Below, in pieces: positions 37,559 to 46,635 of a DNA stretch of 64,000 nucleotides. The DNA lies in the NCBI GenBank assembly GCA_017450065.1, contig JAFSYI010000014.1:1-64000 (forward strand). Direction: 5' to 3'. The notes under the pieces are model-generated. The model did no database searches. It was not told the origin of the DNA and worked only from the letters and a program-made list of their open reading frames with translations. How positions within the stretch are numbered: the stretch's first letter is position 1; every line of letters begins with the position of its first letter. The position numbers were made by a program, and so were the translations under genes. This DNA comes from Lachnospiraceae bacterium. GTDB taxonomy: Bacteria > Bacillota > Clostridia > Lachnospirales > Lachnospiraceae.

Positions 37559-39157
37559 CTAGAACCGTCCGTATATAAAATCGGACGAATTGAATTCAGA
37601 TCCGTAATGTCCCCAACAGATTATCATGATAAAGAGGATAATGAACAGAAGAAGCCTGAAAATGAAATTCTGCTTTCTTATCAATGAACGGACGTGTTCC
37701 ATCTGGGGGCATGGCATACCTTCCGCAGGAGTTAAGACACCGTTGTATTTATGCTCGAGCACCGATACCGTAAGAAGGATAAGCATTGAGAATATGAGTA
37801 TATGGAATTCGGATTCATCGATACCCAGACTGTATAAGGATCTGTCAAAGAATATCCATGGATTAAAGACCGAGAAAGCCGATCTCCACATGGAGAAGCC
37901 GTAGCTTAGGGTATCGGCCCGGAAGAATGACAGTCCGAAGATAAACAGGAAAAAGGTACGTACCCTTTTATACAGGGTATAGCTGAAGCACTGTGTTTTT
38001 ATGTGCAGGACTTCGGTAAGCTTTTTGAAGACTGGTTGACATAACTCAGAAGCGATTATAACCAGTCCCATATATACGCCTACGCCGAATATGTAATTAA
38101 AGCCTCCGCCATGCCACAGGCCGATAAGAAACCATGAGATGAGCAGACCGATGTACTGGGGGAAGTTATACTGCCTGAGCTTTTTGCGCCCAAGCTTTTT
38201 GGTGCAGAACTTCCTGAACCTGCGCATTGCTTCTGTTTCCTGTACGGCATAAAAAACATAGGACTTAAGCCATCCACCGAGTGTTATATGCCATCTTCTC
38301 CAAAACTCCGCAAGGGATTCGGAATAGAAGGGTGTATTAAAGTTCTCGGGAAGAGGGATGTCAAGTATCTGCGAGAAGCCGAGGACAATATCCATAAGCC
38401 CCGAGAAATCCGTGTAGAGCTGGAATGCGAAACAGGCTGCCGCAAAGACGACATACAGGCCCGGATACAGCTCATAGCTGCCATAGATCTCATTTACCAT
38501 TACCGCAAGGCGTTCGGATATGACGAGCTTCTTGAATATACCCCAGAGAACCCTCTGCGCACCAAGGATAAACCTTTCATATGAAAAGTCGTGTTTCCTG
38601 TCCCACAGACTTCCGCTTACCTGCTCATACTGTACTATGGGTCCCGAGGTCATGAGAGGAAAATATGATGCGAACAGCGCAAACTTCCCGGGATTTCTCT
38701 GAAGCTTTATCCTTCCCCAGTAAACATCCGTAAGATATCCCATTACGATAAGTGAGAAATAGGATATCCTGGGAGGACACAGCGCGTCCGAATAATATAT
38801 GACCTTCATGTAGATGCCTTCGTTGATCCGGTGTCCGGACAGCCCCGCTACCCATCTGTATATATCATAGAAAAAGTCTGTATATTTAAGTCCCATCAGC
38901 ATGATCACATCAAAGATGATGACTGCCCTGAACACCCGGGCAGGGTTTCTGCTTTCTTCGGTTATCCTTAAGGAAGCGGCGTAGTTAACAGCAAGGTAAA
39001 CTGCGAAAACCAGGCACTGAAGCGCGGTCGCATTAAAATAATAGAAAACAGCTCCCGCAATGAGCAGCCACAGCCACTGCATTTTTGCCGGAAGCATGAA
39101 ATAAACGATCATTACTATAAGAAAAAATACTGTAAATTCAAGCGAGATAAGTGACAT
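37559..39157 (-). CDS. MBOAT family O-acyltransferase, second copy
   Basis: A 532-residue polytopic membrane protein. 'FWRRWHITLGGWLKSYVF' and 'FLIGLWHGGGFNYIFG' hold the MBOAT signature with the key His. An insertion between these blocks ('QETEAMRRFRKFCTKKLGRK') makes it longer than the first copy. AAAGGAATACC precedes the ATG. The structured element at 39182-39324 ends 24 bases upstream of the start, in the same orientation. It forms a pair with the SGNH gene downstream. Confidence 0.87.
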   Translation of the reverse strand: MSLISLEFTVFFLIVMIVYFMLPAKMQWLWLLIAGAVFYYFNATALQCLVFAVYLAVNYAASLRITEESRNPARVFRAVIIFDVIMLMGLKYTDFFYDIYRWVAGLSGHRINEGIYMKVIYYSDALCPPRISYFSLIVMGYLTDVYWGRIKLQRNPGKFALFASYFPLMTSGPIVQYEQVSGSLWDRKHDFSYERFILGAQRVLWGIFKKLVISERLAVMVNEIYGSYELYPGLYVVFAAACFAFQLYTDFSGLMDIVLGFSQILDIPLPENFNTPFYSESLAEFWRRWHITLGGWLKSYVFYAVQETEAMRRFRKFCTKKLGRKKLRQYNFPQYIGLLISWFLIGLWHGGGFNYIFGVGVYMGLVIIASELCQPVFKKLTEVLHIKTQCFSYTLYKRVRTFFLFIFGLSFFRADTLSYGFSMWRSAFSVFNPWIFFDRSLYSLGIDESEFHILIFSMLILLTVSVLEHKYNGVLTPAEGMPCPQMEHVRSLIRKQNFIFRLLLFIILFIMIICWGHYGSEFNSSDFIYGRF

Positions 39158-39181
39158 GGTATTCCTTTTTTATTGATATTG

Positions 39182-39324
39182 GTAACTATTCAGAACAGGC
39201 TCAAAATACTTCGTATTTTTCGCTGTTTTGGATTCATCCAATACATATATTTGTAAAACATGTCCCTTACATGCGAGCATGACGTGCCATGTTTTAAAAT
39301 ATATGTGCTGTTCTGAATAGTTAC
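39182..39324 (-). ncRNA. Three-hairpin structured element, copy 1
   Basis: Read on the - strand, GTAACTATTCAGAACAG (17 bases) and CTGTTCTGAATAGTTAC close the element as a perfect terminal stem. Inside are a long hairpin (ACATATATTT... with ...AAATATATGT), a middle hairpin (TTGGA/TCCAA) and a 3' hairpin AAAATAC, loop GAA, GTATTTT. The same order, shared unpaired blocks and compensating stem changes occur in 40428-40563. It lies 24 bases before the MBOAT start. It could be a leader RNA or a MITE-like element. Confidence 0.65.
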
Positions 39325-39350
39325 TGATATTGTATTTACGAAACAGAGGC

Positions 39351-40082
39351 TTATCTGCCGGTGATCATACGAAGCAGCTTAAGTGCGTTGTCCGTACGCG
39401 TGCTTGTTGCGGTGATCGTAAACACGGGTTTGCGGCCTGCCGCTATCTGGGTGGCGTACGCTCCGCCGTTTCCGAGTTTTTTGAGATATTCCGAATTATT
39501 TATGTATATACCCGCCGGATATGTTCCGACCGGCTTCTGTGTTCCGTTTTCATCCTCTTCATATTCGGTGGTGTAATAAATACCGAAGCCTTTGTCTTCC
39601 AGTTCTTTTTTGAATTCATCGGTCAGTATGCCGGTAAGATCCATGTGTGCTCCGATGGCTCCGTATTCATCCGCTGTCGGTTCGGGCGCGATGACTACGT
39701 CGAGTTCGCCGGCCGAGTACATGGCAAATACCTTCTGCACGTTGGCCATGGTCATCTGGTCGTAGCTGTTTTCCGTTATTACTATCGAGGAGTCGATCGT
39801 AAGATTATAGGCCTCCGTATCCACTCCGGCGTATTCAATGTAGTCATCTGTGAGAGGATTGTCATATCCGTAGGCCAGATCGGAATTGATGAGTATTGCA
39901 TCGAGGTATACGGGACGTCTGTTCTGCCTGTAATCTTTTATGAAGGTACACAGGAATATGGATGCCGCGATCAGTCCTATTATCGGGAACTTATAGTAAT
40001 CCCAGATATATGAGACCTTCTTCTTGAAGGGCATATCCTTAAGCTTGAGATTCTCTTTTCTGATTTCGTCTTTTATTGCCAT
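39351..40082 (-). CDS. Membrane-anchored protein of unknown function
   Basis: 243 residues I do not recognise. A basic N-terminus ('KDMPFKKKVSYIWDYYKFPI'), one membrane segment (about 34-50), then an external-looking domain. The middle has 'SGELDVVIAPEPTADEYGAI', which recalls solute-binding folds, and 'TRTDNALKLLRMITG' ends it. It has a long leader (about 300 bases) with its own promoter, and lies between two outward-facing copies of the three-hairpin element. Conserved-looking, single-gene unit. Confidence 0.7.
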   Translation of the reverse strand: MAIKDEIRKENLKLKDMPFKKKVSYIWDYYKFPIIGLIAASIFLCTFIKDYRQNRRPVYLDAILINSDLAYGYDNPLTDDYIEYAGVDTEAYNLTIDSSIVITENSYDQMTMANVQKVFAMYSAGELDVVIAPEPTADEYGAIGAHMDLTGILTDEFKKELEDKGFGIYYTTEYEEDENGTQKPVGTYPAGIYINNSEYLKKLGNGGAYATQIAAGRKPVFTITATSTRTDNALKLLRMITGR

Positions 40083-40388
40083 GGCTGCTGATGATCTTAC
40101 TGATTATTATGTTATTATGACTTATTATGACGGGGTTGATCCCCGGTATATTTTTCGGCTCACGGTTCTCGCTTATCGTTTTCCTAAGCTTTCCGGCCGG
40201 ATTATCCATATCGTACGCTACCGGGCTCTATCCGGCATCCATGCCGGGTTTCGCCCTCTCCCCTCCATCCGGTCGGGGAGCAGCTGTCGGTAACGGAAAG
40301 CAAGGAAAGCCTGATAAGCTCGAACAATGTCGCCGGGAAAACATACCGTGGCTCAAACCCTGTTATCCATCCGACCGATAACATACAG
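40083..40388 (-). ncRNA. Long structured leader of the membrane-protein gene
   Basis: No gene is seen here. The region has nested complementarity: GCTTATC (40171-40177) with GATAAGC (40313-40319), inside it GCTTTCC (40188-40194) with GGAAAGC (40304-40310). Within these lie hairpins at 40232-40247 (CCGGCAT/ATGCCGG) and 40258-40280 (CTCCCC/GGGGAG), and outside them CGGGG/CCCCG near 40131-40145. A - strand promoter at 40390-40418 would transcribe all of it into the gene ending at 39351. I could not match it to a known riboswitch. Candidate cis-regulatory RNA. Confidence 0.4.
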
Positions 40389-40389
40389 T

Positions 40390-40418
40390 AGTTTAAAAGA
40401 AATAGCATTTTCTGTCAA
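40390..40418 (-). promoter_or_regulatory. Promoter for the structured leader
   Basis: On the - strand, TTGACA (40418-40413), 17 bases, TAAACT (40395-40390). This predicts a transcript of about 300 untranslated bases before the ATG at 40082. Confidence 0.5.
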
Positions 40419-40427
40419 TGTGTGATA

Positions 40428-40563
40428 CACTACTTAACAGCACATATATTTAATCAGTCTGCTCCTCAAGCTTGCTTGAAAGGAGCCGATTGATTAAATA
40501 TATGTATTGGAAAGTCCAATACATCGAAAGTGCGAAGCACTTGAGATGTGCTGTTAAGTAGTG
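40428..40563 (+). ncRNA. Three-hairpin structured element, copy 2
   Basis: Perfect 18-base terminal arms: CACTACTTAACAGCACAT (40428-40445) and ATGTGCTGTTAAGTAGTG (40546-40563). Inside are a long hairpin (TAATCA, GCTCCT, CAAGC pairing with GCTTG, AGGAGC, TGATTA), TGTATTGGA, loop AAG, TCCAATACA, and AAGTGC, loop GAA, GCACTT. It shares AACAGCACATATATTT and AAATATATGTATTGGA with the - strand element at 39182-39324. Confidence 0.68.
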
Positions 40564-40576
40564 AAGTACATAAGAA

Positions 40577-40673
40577 TAATCAGTCTGCTCCTCAAGCTTG
40601 CTTGAAAGGAGCCGATTGATTAAATATATGTATTGGAAAGTCCAATACATCGAAAGTGCGAAGCACTTGAGAT
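40577..40673 (+). repeat. Three-hairpin element, armless tandem copy
   Basis: 97 bases identical to 40451-40547, that is, the three inner hairpins of the preceding element without the terminal arms. It is followed after two bases by the 41-nt hairpin element, so the two element types are chained here. Confidence 0.85.
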
Positions 40674-40675
40674 TT

Positions 40676-40717
40676 GTCATAAGGAGGGACCCGCAGAGCG
40701 GGAGGATTCCTTATGAC
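40676..40717 (+). repeat. 41-nt hairpin element, copy B
   Basis: GTCATAAGGA pairs with TCCTTATGAC; inside, CCCGC, loop AGA, GCGGG. The right half reads GGGAGGATTCCTT then ATGAC, a ribosome binding site and start codon at ideal spacing, opening an eight-codon frame that stops at TAG. It lies 77 bases before the ATG at 40794. Confidence 0.8.
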
Positions 40718-40793
40718 GGCAAGAGGAAAAGTAAAGTAGCACAACAGAATCGAAAGCATAAACCATATAAATTCACATAAACAGGAGAACCAC

Positions 40794-41294
40794 ATGAACG
40801 AATCATATGTAGAATGCATGGTGGCGAGGAAGAGCTCGCCTATGATGAGCGTACTGAAATATATCATTTATATCCTGACCGGACTGTCGGCCGTGGGCTT
40901 TCTTGCAGGGTACTGGATATTTATAGTCCCTCTGATCATATTCGGACTCCTGGCCTTCTTTGTGGTCCCGGGATTCGATCTGGAATTCGAGTATCTGTAT
41001 GTTGACAGGGAGATCACGATAGATAAGATAATGAGCAAGCAGAAGCGCAAGACTGTCAGGAATCTCGAGCTTTCCAAAATGGAGTATATCTGCCCCATGA
41101 ACTCACATCAGCTCGATCCGTACAAATCAAGGAATCTAAAGATTTCGGATTATTCTTCCAAGAATCCCGATGCAAAGGTATGGGTGATCGTATATAAGGA
41201 AAAGACTGATGAAGAGCTTATCGGAATCGAACCCAACGAAGAGCTTATCAAAGCGATAAAAAGCATATATCCGAGAAAAGTCATTGAGTATTGA
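40794..41294 (+). CDS. Small membrane protein of unknown function
   Basis: 166 residues I do not recognise by name. Two hydrophobic segments (about 20-40 and 44-62), then a cytoplasmic-looking domain with 'LEFEYLYVDREITIDKIMSK' and 'KVWVIVYKEKTDEELIGIEP', reminiscent of membrane-associated PH-like proteins. AACAGGAG precedes the ATG. Its stop codon overlaps the -35 box of the guaB promoter. Confidence 0.75.
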   Translation: MNESYVECMVARKSSPMMSVLKYIIYILTGLSAVGFLAGYWIFIVPLIIFGLLAFFVVPGFDLEFEYLYVDREITIDKIMSKQKRKTVRNLELSKMEYICPMNSHQLDPYKSRNLKISDYSSKNPDAKVWVIVYKEKTDEELIGIEPNEELIKAIKSIYPRKVIEY

Positions 41295-41319
41295 CAAGCG
41301 AAATTTATTTAATTATAGT
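41291..41319 (+). promoter_or_regulatory. Strong sigmaA promoter for guaB
   Basis: TTGACA at 41291-41296 and TATAGT at 41314-41319 with a 17-base spacer, about 30 bases before the GGAGGT ribosome binding site of guaB. The TGA stop of the upstream gene is embedded in the -35 box. Confidence 0.85.
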
Positions 41320-41351
41320 AGATAAAATATAAAAAACAGAAACGGAGGTAA

Positions 41352-42812
<1,461 letters not shown>

Positions 42813-42814
42813 GA

Positions 42815-42850
42815 GCATCCATTATGCGGAGCATAATTCAGGATGGATGC
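42815..42850 (+). terminator. Possible terminator after guaB
   Basis: GCATCC-ATTATGC, loop GGA, GCATAAT-...-GGATGC forms a bulged hairpin three bases after the stop codon. No T-run follows. Confidence 0.35.
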
Positions 42851-42858
42851 GACGAATT

Positions 42859-42899
42859 GTCATAAGGAGGGACCCGTAAACGGGAGGATTCCTTGTGAC
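42859..42899 (+). repeat. 41-nt hairpin element, copy C (supplies a start codon)
   Basis: GTCATAAGG pairs with CCTTGTGAC (one T-G wobble), inner CCCG, loop TAAA, CGGG. Its GGGAGGATTCCTT-GTG forms the ribosome binding site and start codon of the permease gene at 42895. Confidence 0.8.
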
Positions 42900-43704
42900 T
42901 TACCCTACCGAGGGAGAAATACTTGGAAAAATGATCAGATACATCTTGAGAGAGCTTGACAGAGCATTGCGGAGCAAGTCGGCATATGTCTATCTTGCGG
43001 GCATATTTGTCCTCTGTATATTAGCCAACATAGCGGTGGTTGCCTTTCGTACCGTTTACGGTACGAATGAAGGCACCTACGCATATAATATAATGGAATA
43101 TGCGGCATGGTCATTTATTGTGCCTTATTTAAGCTGTATCATAATAGCCCATATGATAATGGGGAAGGAGTATCCGGATCCTCATATTAAGGACGGGGTT
43201 ACCAGCGGATTGAACAGGATACAGATTTATCTGTCAAAGCTTACGGCGGGAGTACTTCTTGCAAGTGTCTTTCTGGTGATAACCTACGTGGTACTGGTTG
43301 CTACAACATCGGGTTTTCATATCGGGGACAATACACTTACAAAGGAAGCGATCCGTGCATTTACGGACAAAATGGTGCTTGCCCTTCCGCTTTTTCTTGC
43401 GGGCATCAGCTTTGGGATCATGTTTCTGTTTATCTTCAGGGACAGAAGAAAGGCATATGCCGGGTTTTATATACTGACATTTGCCATTCCGAGGCTTGTG
43501 ATACTGCTTGCCAAGGATCCGCCGGGAGTAGGCGTATTCAAGGTTTTAAAGAAATATACGATATCACAGTGCTTTACGCTTATTCCTTATCCTTCGAGTC
43601 CGGACAGAAGCGTACCGTTCATAGTCGGACTTGGCATAGTATATTCTGTTATATCCACGGTTATCGGAATAGCCGTATATAACAGTTCAGAAAGAAAACG
43701 ATAA
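42895..43704 (+). CDS. ABC-2-like membrane permease without adjacent ATPase
   Basis: 269 residues, six hydrophobic segments, with 'SFIVPYLSCIIIAHMIMGKE' and 'VTSGLNRIQIYLSKLTAGVL', the usual ABC-2 permease loop. The GTG at 42895 has GGGAGG seven bases upstream, both inside the repeat. An ATG at 42931 lacks a well-spaced site, so translation probably starts within the repeat and adds about 12 residues. No ATP-binding gene is adjacent; the nearest is at 54.4 kb. Confidence 0.7.
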   Translation: MTYPTEGEILGKMIRYILRELDRALRSKSAYVYLAGIFVLCILANIAVVAFRTVYGTNEGTYAYNIMEYAAWSFIVPYLSCIIIAHMIMGKEYPDPHIKDGVTSGLNRIQIYLSKLTAGVLLASVFLVITYVVLVATTSGFHIGDNTLTKEAIRAFTDKMVLALPLFLAGISFGIMFLFIFRDRRKAYAGFYILTFAIPRLVILLAKDPPGVGVFKVLKKYTISQCFTLIPYPSSPDRSVPFIVGLGIVYSVISTVIGIAVYNSSERKR

Positions 43705-43740
43705 CTAAATCTTTACCATATCAGCAAAAGGGAACTAATT

Positions 43741-46488
43741 ATGACGGAAACCGCTACATCATCTCAGGATATACCACACCGCAGGGTCTCCATCGATATT
43801 GAATGGCTGCAGAAACTGCAGGACTATTATGCGGATATGACCCATCTGTATCTTTATCTGCTTGACGACCGTGGGGAGCCCGTGACAAGACTGTCAGGGG
43901 ATCTTGTGGAGAAAGAGCGTATAAAGGCGGTGATCCCGTCTGAGCTGATGCAGCAGATATATGACAGGGTCATGCTCTCGAATACCGAGGATCAGGTAGT
44001 TGAAACAGCCGGATTTTCAAATGTAAAGATTGCCGGAATAGCTATCAAAGCAGGCGGAGTCAACTGTCTGTGCTGGATCGTCTGTGGCGTTATTGAGGAG
44101 ATAAACGACACAGACTCACTTCTCAATATTCATGCAAAGATCCGTGAACGTGATTTTGAAGACTCTCTTGACTTCTTAAGACAGATCACGACAAAGATGT
44201 ACCGCGGTGCCTATCTGCGGGATGATGCCCTGGCCGAGTCGGTTAAAAGCAAGTCATCGGAACTGCAGATGCTGCATGATCTGCGTAAGTCGGAGATAAT
44301 GACCGATATAGTATCCCTGCTTGATTCGGATGAGGCATTTGAGGCTGTCTGCGCACATCTGGTGAACTATGTGGGCGGTTATGCAGACATTGCTCATGCG
44401 TATATTCTCCGCCCGAATGTCAACGGAGTGGGGATCGATGTACTCGGAGAATATATGAAAGAAGGATGTCTGACTCTGCATGGCAGGGTTAAGACAGATG
44501 ATGTTATCAAGCATATTAAGATCGCAGGGGAAAAACCTACGATAGTGTCATATAAAACAGTACTTGAGAGCGAGGCAAGGGACTGGCTTACCTCCCTGGG
44601 ACTTACCGCCTGTGTCGCCCTTCCCGTCTTTACGAACAGACCAAGCAGGCGGGTGGCAATGTATCTTGTTTTTGCGGATGATTCGCCCGGCCGTGTGTGG
44701 GACCGTGAAGAGATCAAGCTGTTCGGGGATGCCGAGAGGGTAATCCAGAGCATACTTGAGACCCGTATCCAGAAAAATTCACTTGCAAGTTCATATAAAT
44801 CACTTGAATCCATTCTTGACAATGTCGGGACGGCTATATATGTGCGCGATATTGAGTCGGGACATATCCTGTTTGCAAACAGGCTGTTCAGGAATTCATT
44901 TACCCGGGAAATGGAAGACGGGACCATTGAAAGACTGTTTGAGAAGGAACAGGAGGTAAATGCCCGGTCTGTAAGCTGTGAGGTGGAGTATGAGGAAAAG
45001 AGGAAGTGGTATGATCTTAACACCACTTATATAAGATGGGTAGACGAAAGGAAGGTTCTTCTGTGCTCGATTTATGATATCACAGAGAAGAAGCTTTACC
45101 AGCAGAAGATAGAGCAGCAGGCAAACAATGATTTCCTTACCGGACTGTACAACAGGATGAGCTGCGAACGCGATCTTTCCAGGTACATAGAGGAAGCAAA
45201 ACAGAATAACAGCAAGGGTGCCCTGCTGTATCTGGATCTTGATGATTTCAAGCATATAAACGACGGTCTGGGACATCAGTACGGGGATATACTGCTGAAG
45301 GCCATATCCCACTGCCTTTCAAGGATAAAGGGTGTGGAGGACAGCTGTTACCGGATGGGCGGTGATGAATTCATAATCATTGTTCCCTGTACGAGCATGC
45401 CGGGACTTGCTGATATCCTTGATGAGATCCGGACCGTATTTAACAAGCCGTGGTTCCTCAAGGGAGCTGATTATTACTGTACCTGCAGTATGGGTATAGT
45501 GACCTTTCCCGATGAGGGCGATTCAGTCCAGGATGTTATCAGAAAAGCCGATATCGCCATGTATGAAGCCAAGAGAGGCGGGAAGAACAGAACCGCATAT
45601 TACAGTGATGGCGGGGATGCGGACTCAAACAGGCGTCTTGATATGGAAAAGAGCATGAGAGACGCAACCTATGATGACTACAATGAGTTCGAGGTATATT
45701 ATCAGCCTATAATCGATACGCATAAGGGAAATATCTGTACAGGCGCCGAAGCCCTGATACGCTGGAATTCGTCGGAACTGGGCTTTGTCTCGCCGGGCGA
45801 TTTCATTCCTCTGGCCGAGTATCTGGGACTTATTAATCCCATAGGTAATTATGTTCTCAGGGAGGCCTGCCTTGCATGTAAACACTGGAATGAAAGCGGT
45901 CACCCCTATTATAAGGTGAATGTCAATCTTTCTGTGGTTCAGCTGCTGCAGAATGATGTTGTGGAGAAGATTGAGAATATCATAAAGGAAACGGGTATCA
46001 ATCCCAGAAATCTTACTCTCGAGGTAACGGAGAGCCTGGCTATAAATGACATGGACCGCATGAAGAAGATCCTTGGAAGCATCAGAAAGCTGGGTGTCCG
46101 TATAGCGCTTGATGATTTCGGCACGGGTTATTCATCGTTAAGCCATATACGTGAGATACCTCTTGATGTCATCAAGGTGGATCAGAGCTTCGTGAAGGAT
46201 CTTGCCGTGGATCAGTATGCCCAGGCATTTGTACGTATGGTCGGGGAACTTGCCGATGCGCTGCATGTTAAGATATGTGTGGAAGGAATAGAAACAGAGG
46301 AGCAGCTGAGGGTTCTCGATGATATGAATATAAGGCTCATACAGGGCTTTTATTTTGACAAACCCATGAGAAGATTCCTGTTTGAGGAAAAATATGTGGA
46401 CAACTGTCCGGACAATATGGATCCTCCGGAGGATTTCTTTGACCCTGTAGAAGAGCTGACCGATGAGGATAAAAGCATTTTATATTAG
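43741..46488 (+). CDS. GGDEF-EAL cyclic di-GMP enzyme with PocR/GAF/PAS-like input
   Basis: 915 residues, no membrane segment. N-terminal PocR-like sensor (about 15-150), GAF-like domain (about 190-345), PAS-like domain (about 350-450), GGDEF (about 460-625) and EAL (about 640-895). The synthase motif 'YRMGGDEF' (about residue 541) is intact, but the five-residue-upstream inhibitory RxxD site is 'GVED', so product feedback at the I-site is probably lost. The phosphodiesterase motifs 'EALIRW', 'EVTES', 'DDFGTGYSSL', 'KVDQSFV' and 'EGIET' are intact. Either activity is possible. Confidence 0.9.
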   Translation: MTETATSSQDIPHRRVSIDIEWLQKLQDYYADMTHLYLYLLDDRGEPVTRLSGDLVEKERIKAVIPSELMQQIYDRVMLSNTEDQVVETAGFSNVKIAGIAIKAGGVNCLCWIVCGVIEEINDTDSLLNIHAKIRERDFEDSLDFLRQITTKMYRGAYLRDDALAESVKSKSSELQMLHDLRKSEIMTDIVSLLDSDEAFEAVCAHLVNYVGGYADIAHAYILRPNVNGVGIDVLGEYMKEGCLTLHGRVKTDDVIKHIKIAGEKPTIVSYKTVLESEARDWLTSLGLTACVALPVFTNRPSRRVAMYLVFADDSPGRVWDREEIKLFGDAERVIQSILETRIQKNSLASSYKSLESILDNVGTAIYVRDIESGHILFANRLFRNSFTREMEDGTIERLFEKEQEVNARSVSCEVEYEEKRKWYDLNTTYIRWVDERKVLLCSIYDITEKKLYQQKIEQQANNDFLTGLYNRMSCERDLSRYIEEAKQNNSKGALLYLDLDDFKHINDGLGHQYGDILLKAISHCLSRIKGVEDSCYRMGGDEFIIIVPCTSMPGLADILDEIRTVFNKPWFLKGADYYCTCSMGIVTFPDEGDSVQDVIRKADIAMYEAKRGGKNRTAYYSDGGDADSNRRLDMEKSMRDATYDDYNEFEVYYQPIIDTHKGNICTGAEALIRWNSSELGFVSPGDFIPLAEYLGLINPIGNYVLREACLACKHWNESGHPYYKVNVNLSVVQLLQNDVVEKIENIIKETGINPRNLTLEVTESLAINDMDRMKKILGSIRKLGVRIALDDFGTGYSSLSHIREIPLDVIKVDQSFVKDLAVDQYAQAFVRMVGELADALHVKICVEGIETEEQLRVLDDMNIRLIQGFYFDKPMRRFLFEEKYVDNCPDNMDPPEDFFDPVEELTDEDKSILY

Positions 46489-46578
46489 TGATAACAGCAT
46501 ATTGAAGAATAAAAAAGTTAATTCCGCAGTATTCGGAGCTTGCATATTTTTTAGGGATATGTTAATTTATTTATGGGG

Positions 46579-46597
46579 TTTGACTTTGTTAGTCAAA
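46579..46597 (+). promoter_or_regulatory. Palindromic operator candidate upstream of the TetR-like gene
   Basis: TTTGACT, five bases, AGTCAAA: a perfect 7-5-7 palindrome 38 bases before the ATG at 46636. TetR-family regulators commonly bind such sites next to their own gene. A weak promoter (TTGCAT at 46540, TAATTT at 46563) lies just upstream, so binding would block early transcription. Confidence 0.5.
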
Positions 46598-46635
46598 AAG
46601 GGAGGGGACATTTCTTAAGAAAGGTATTGTGAGGG

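Noticed and set aside
39330..40013. A 227-codon + strand frame opposite the unknown membrane protein
   Set aside because: The - strand reading has a good membrane segment, a basic N-terminus and a promoter with leader; the + strand frame has no start site.
40130..40330. Resemblance to an S-box (SAM) or TPP riboswitch on the - strand
   Set aside because: A few short matches (GGAGGGA...GAAACCCGGCA, GGATAAT) occur, but the full conserved cores are absent or in the wrong order, and the gene downstream has no link to methionine or thiamine.
39182..40563. The gene at 39351-40082 plus flanking elements read as a composite transposon
   Set aside because: The enclosed gene is not a transposase and no target-site duplication is visible; each element lies upstream of its own downstream gene.
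40451..40673. Tandem repeat considered as a CRISPR-like array
   Set aside because: Only two 97-base units with internal hairpins and a single 29-base spacer; no cas genes nearby.
40450..40680. An open frame on the - strand with an internally repeated 34-residue peptide
   Set aside because: It is the translation of the tandem structured repeat. It has no ribosome binding site, and the repeat is conserved as hairpins, not as codons.
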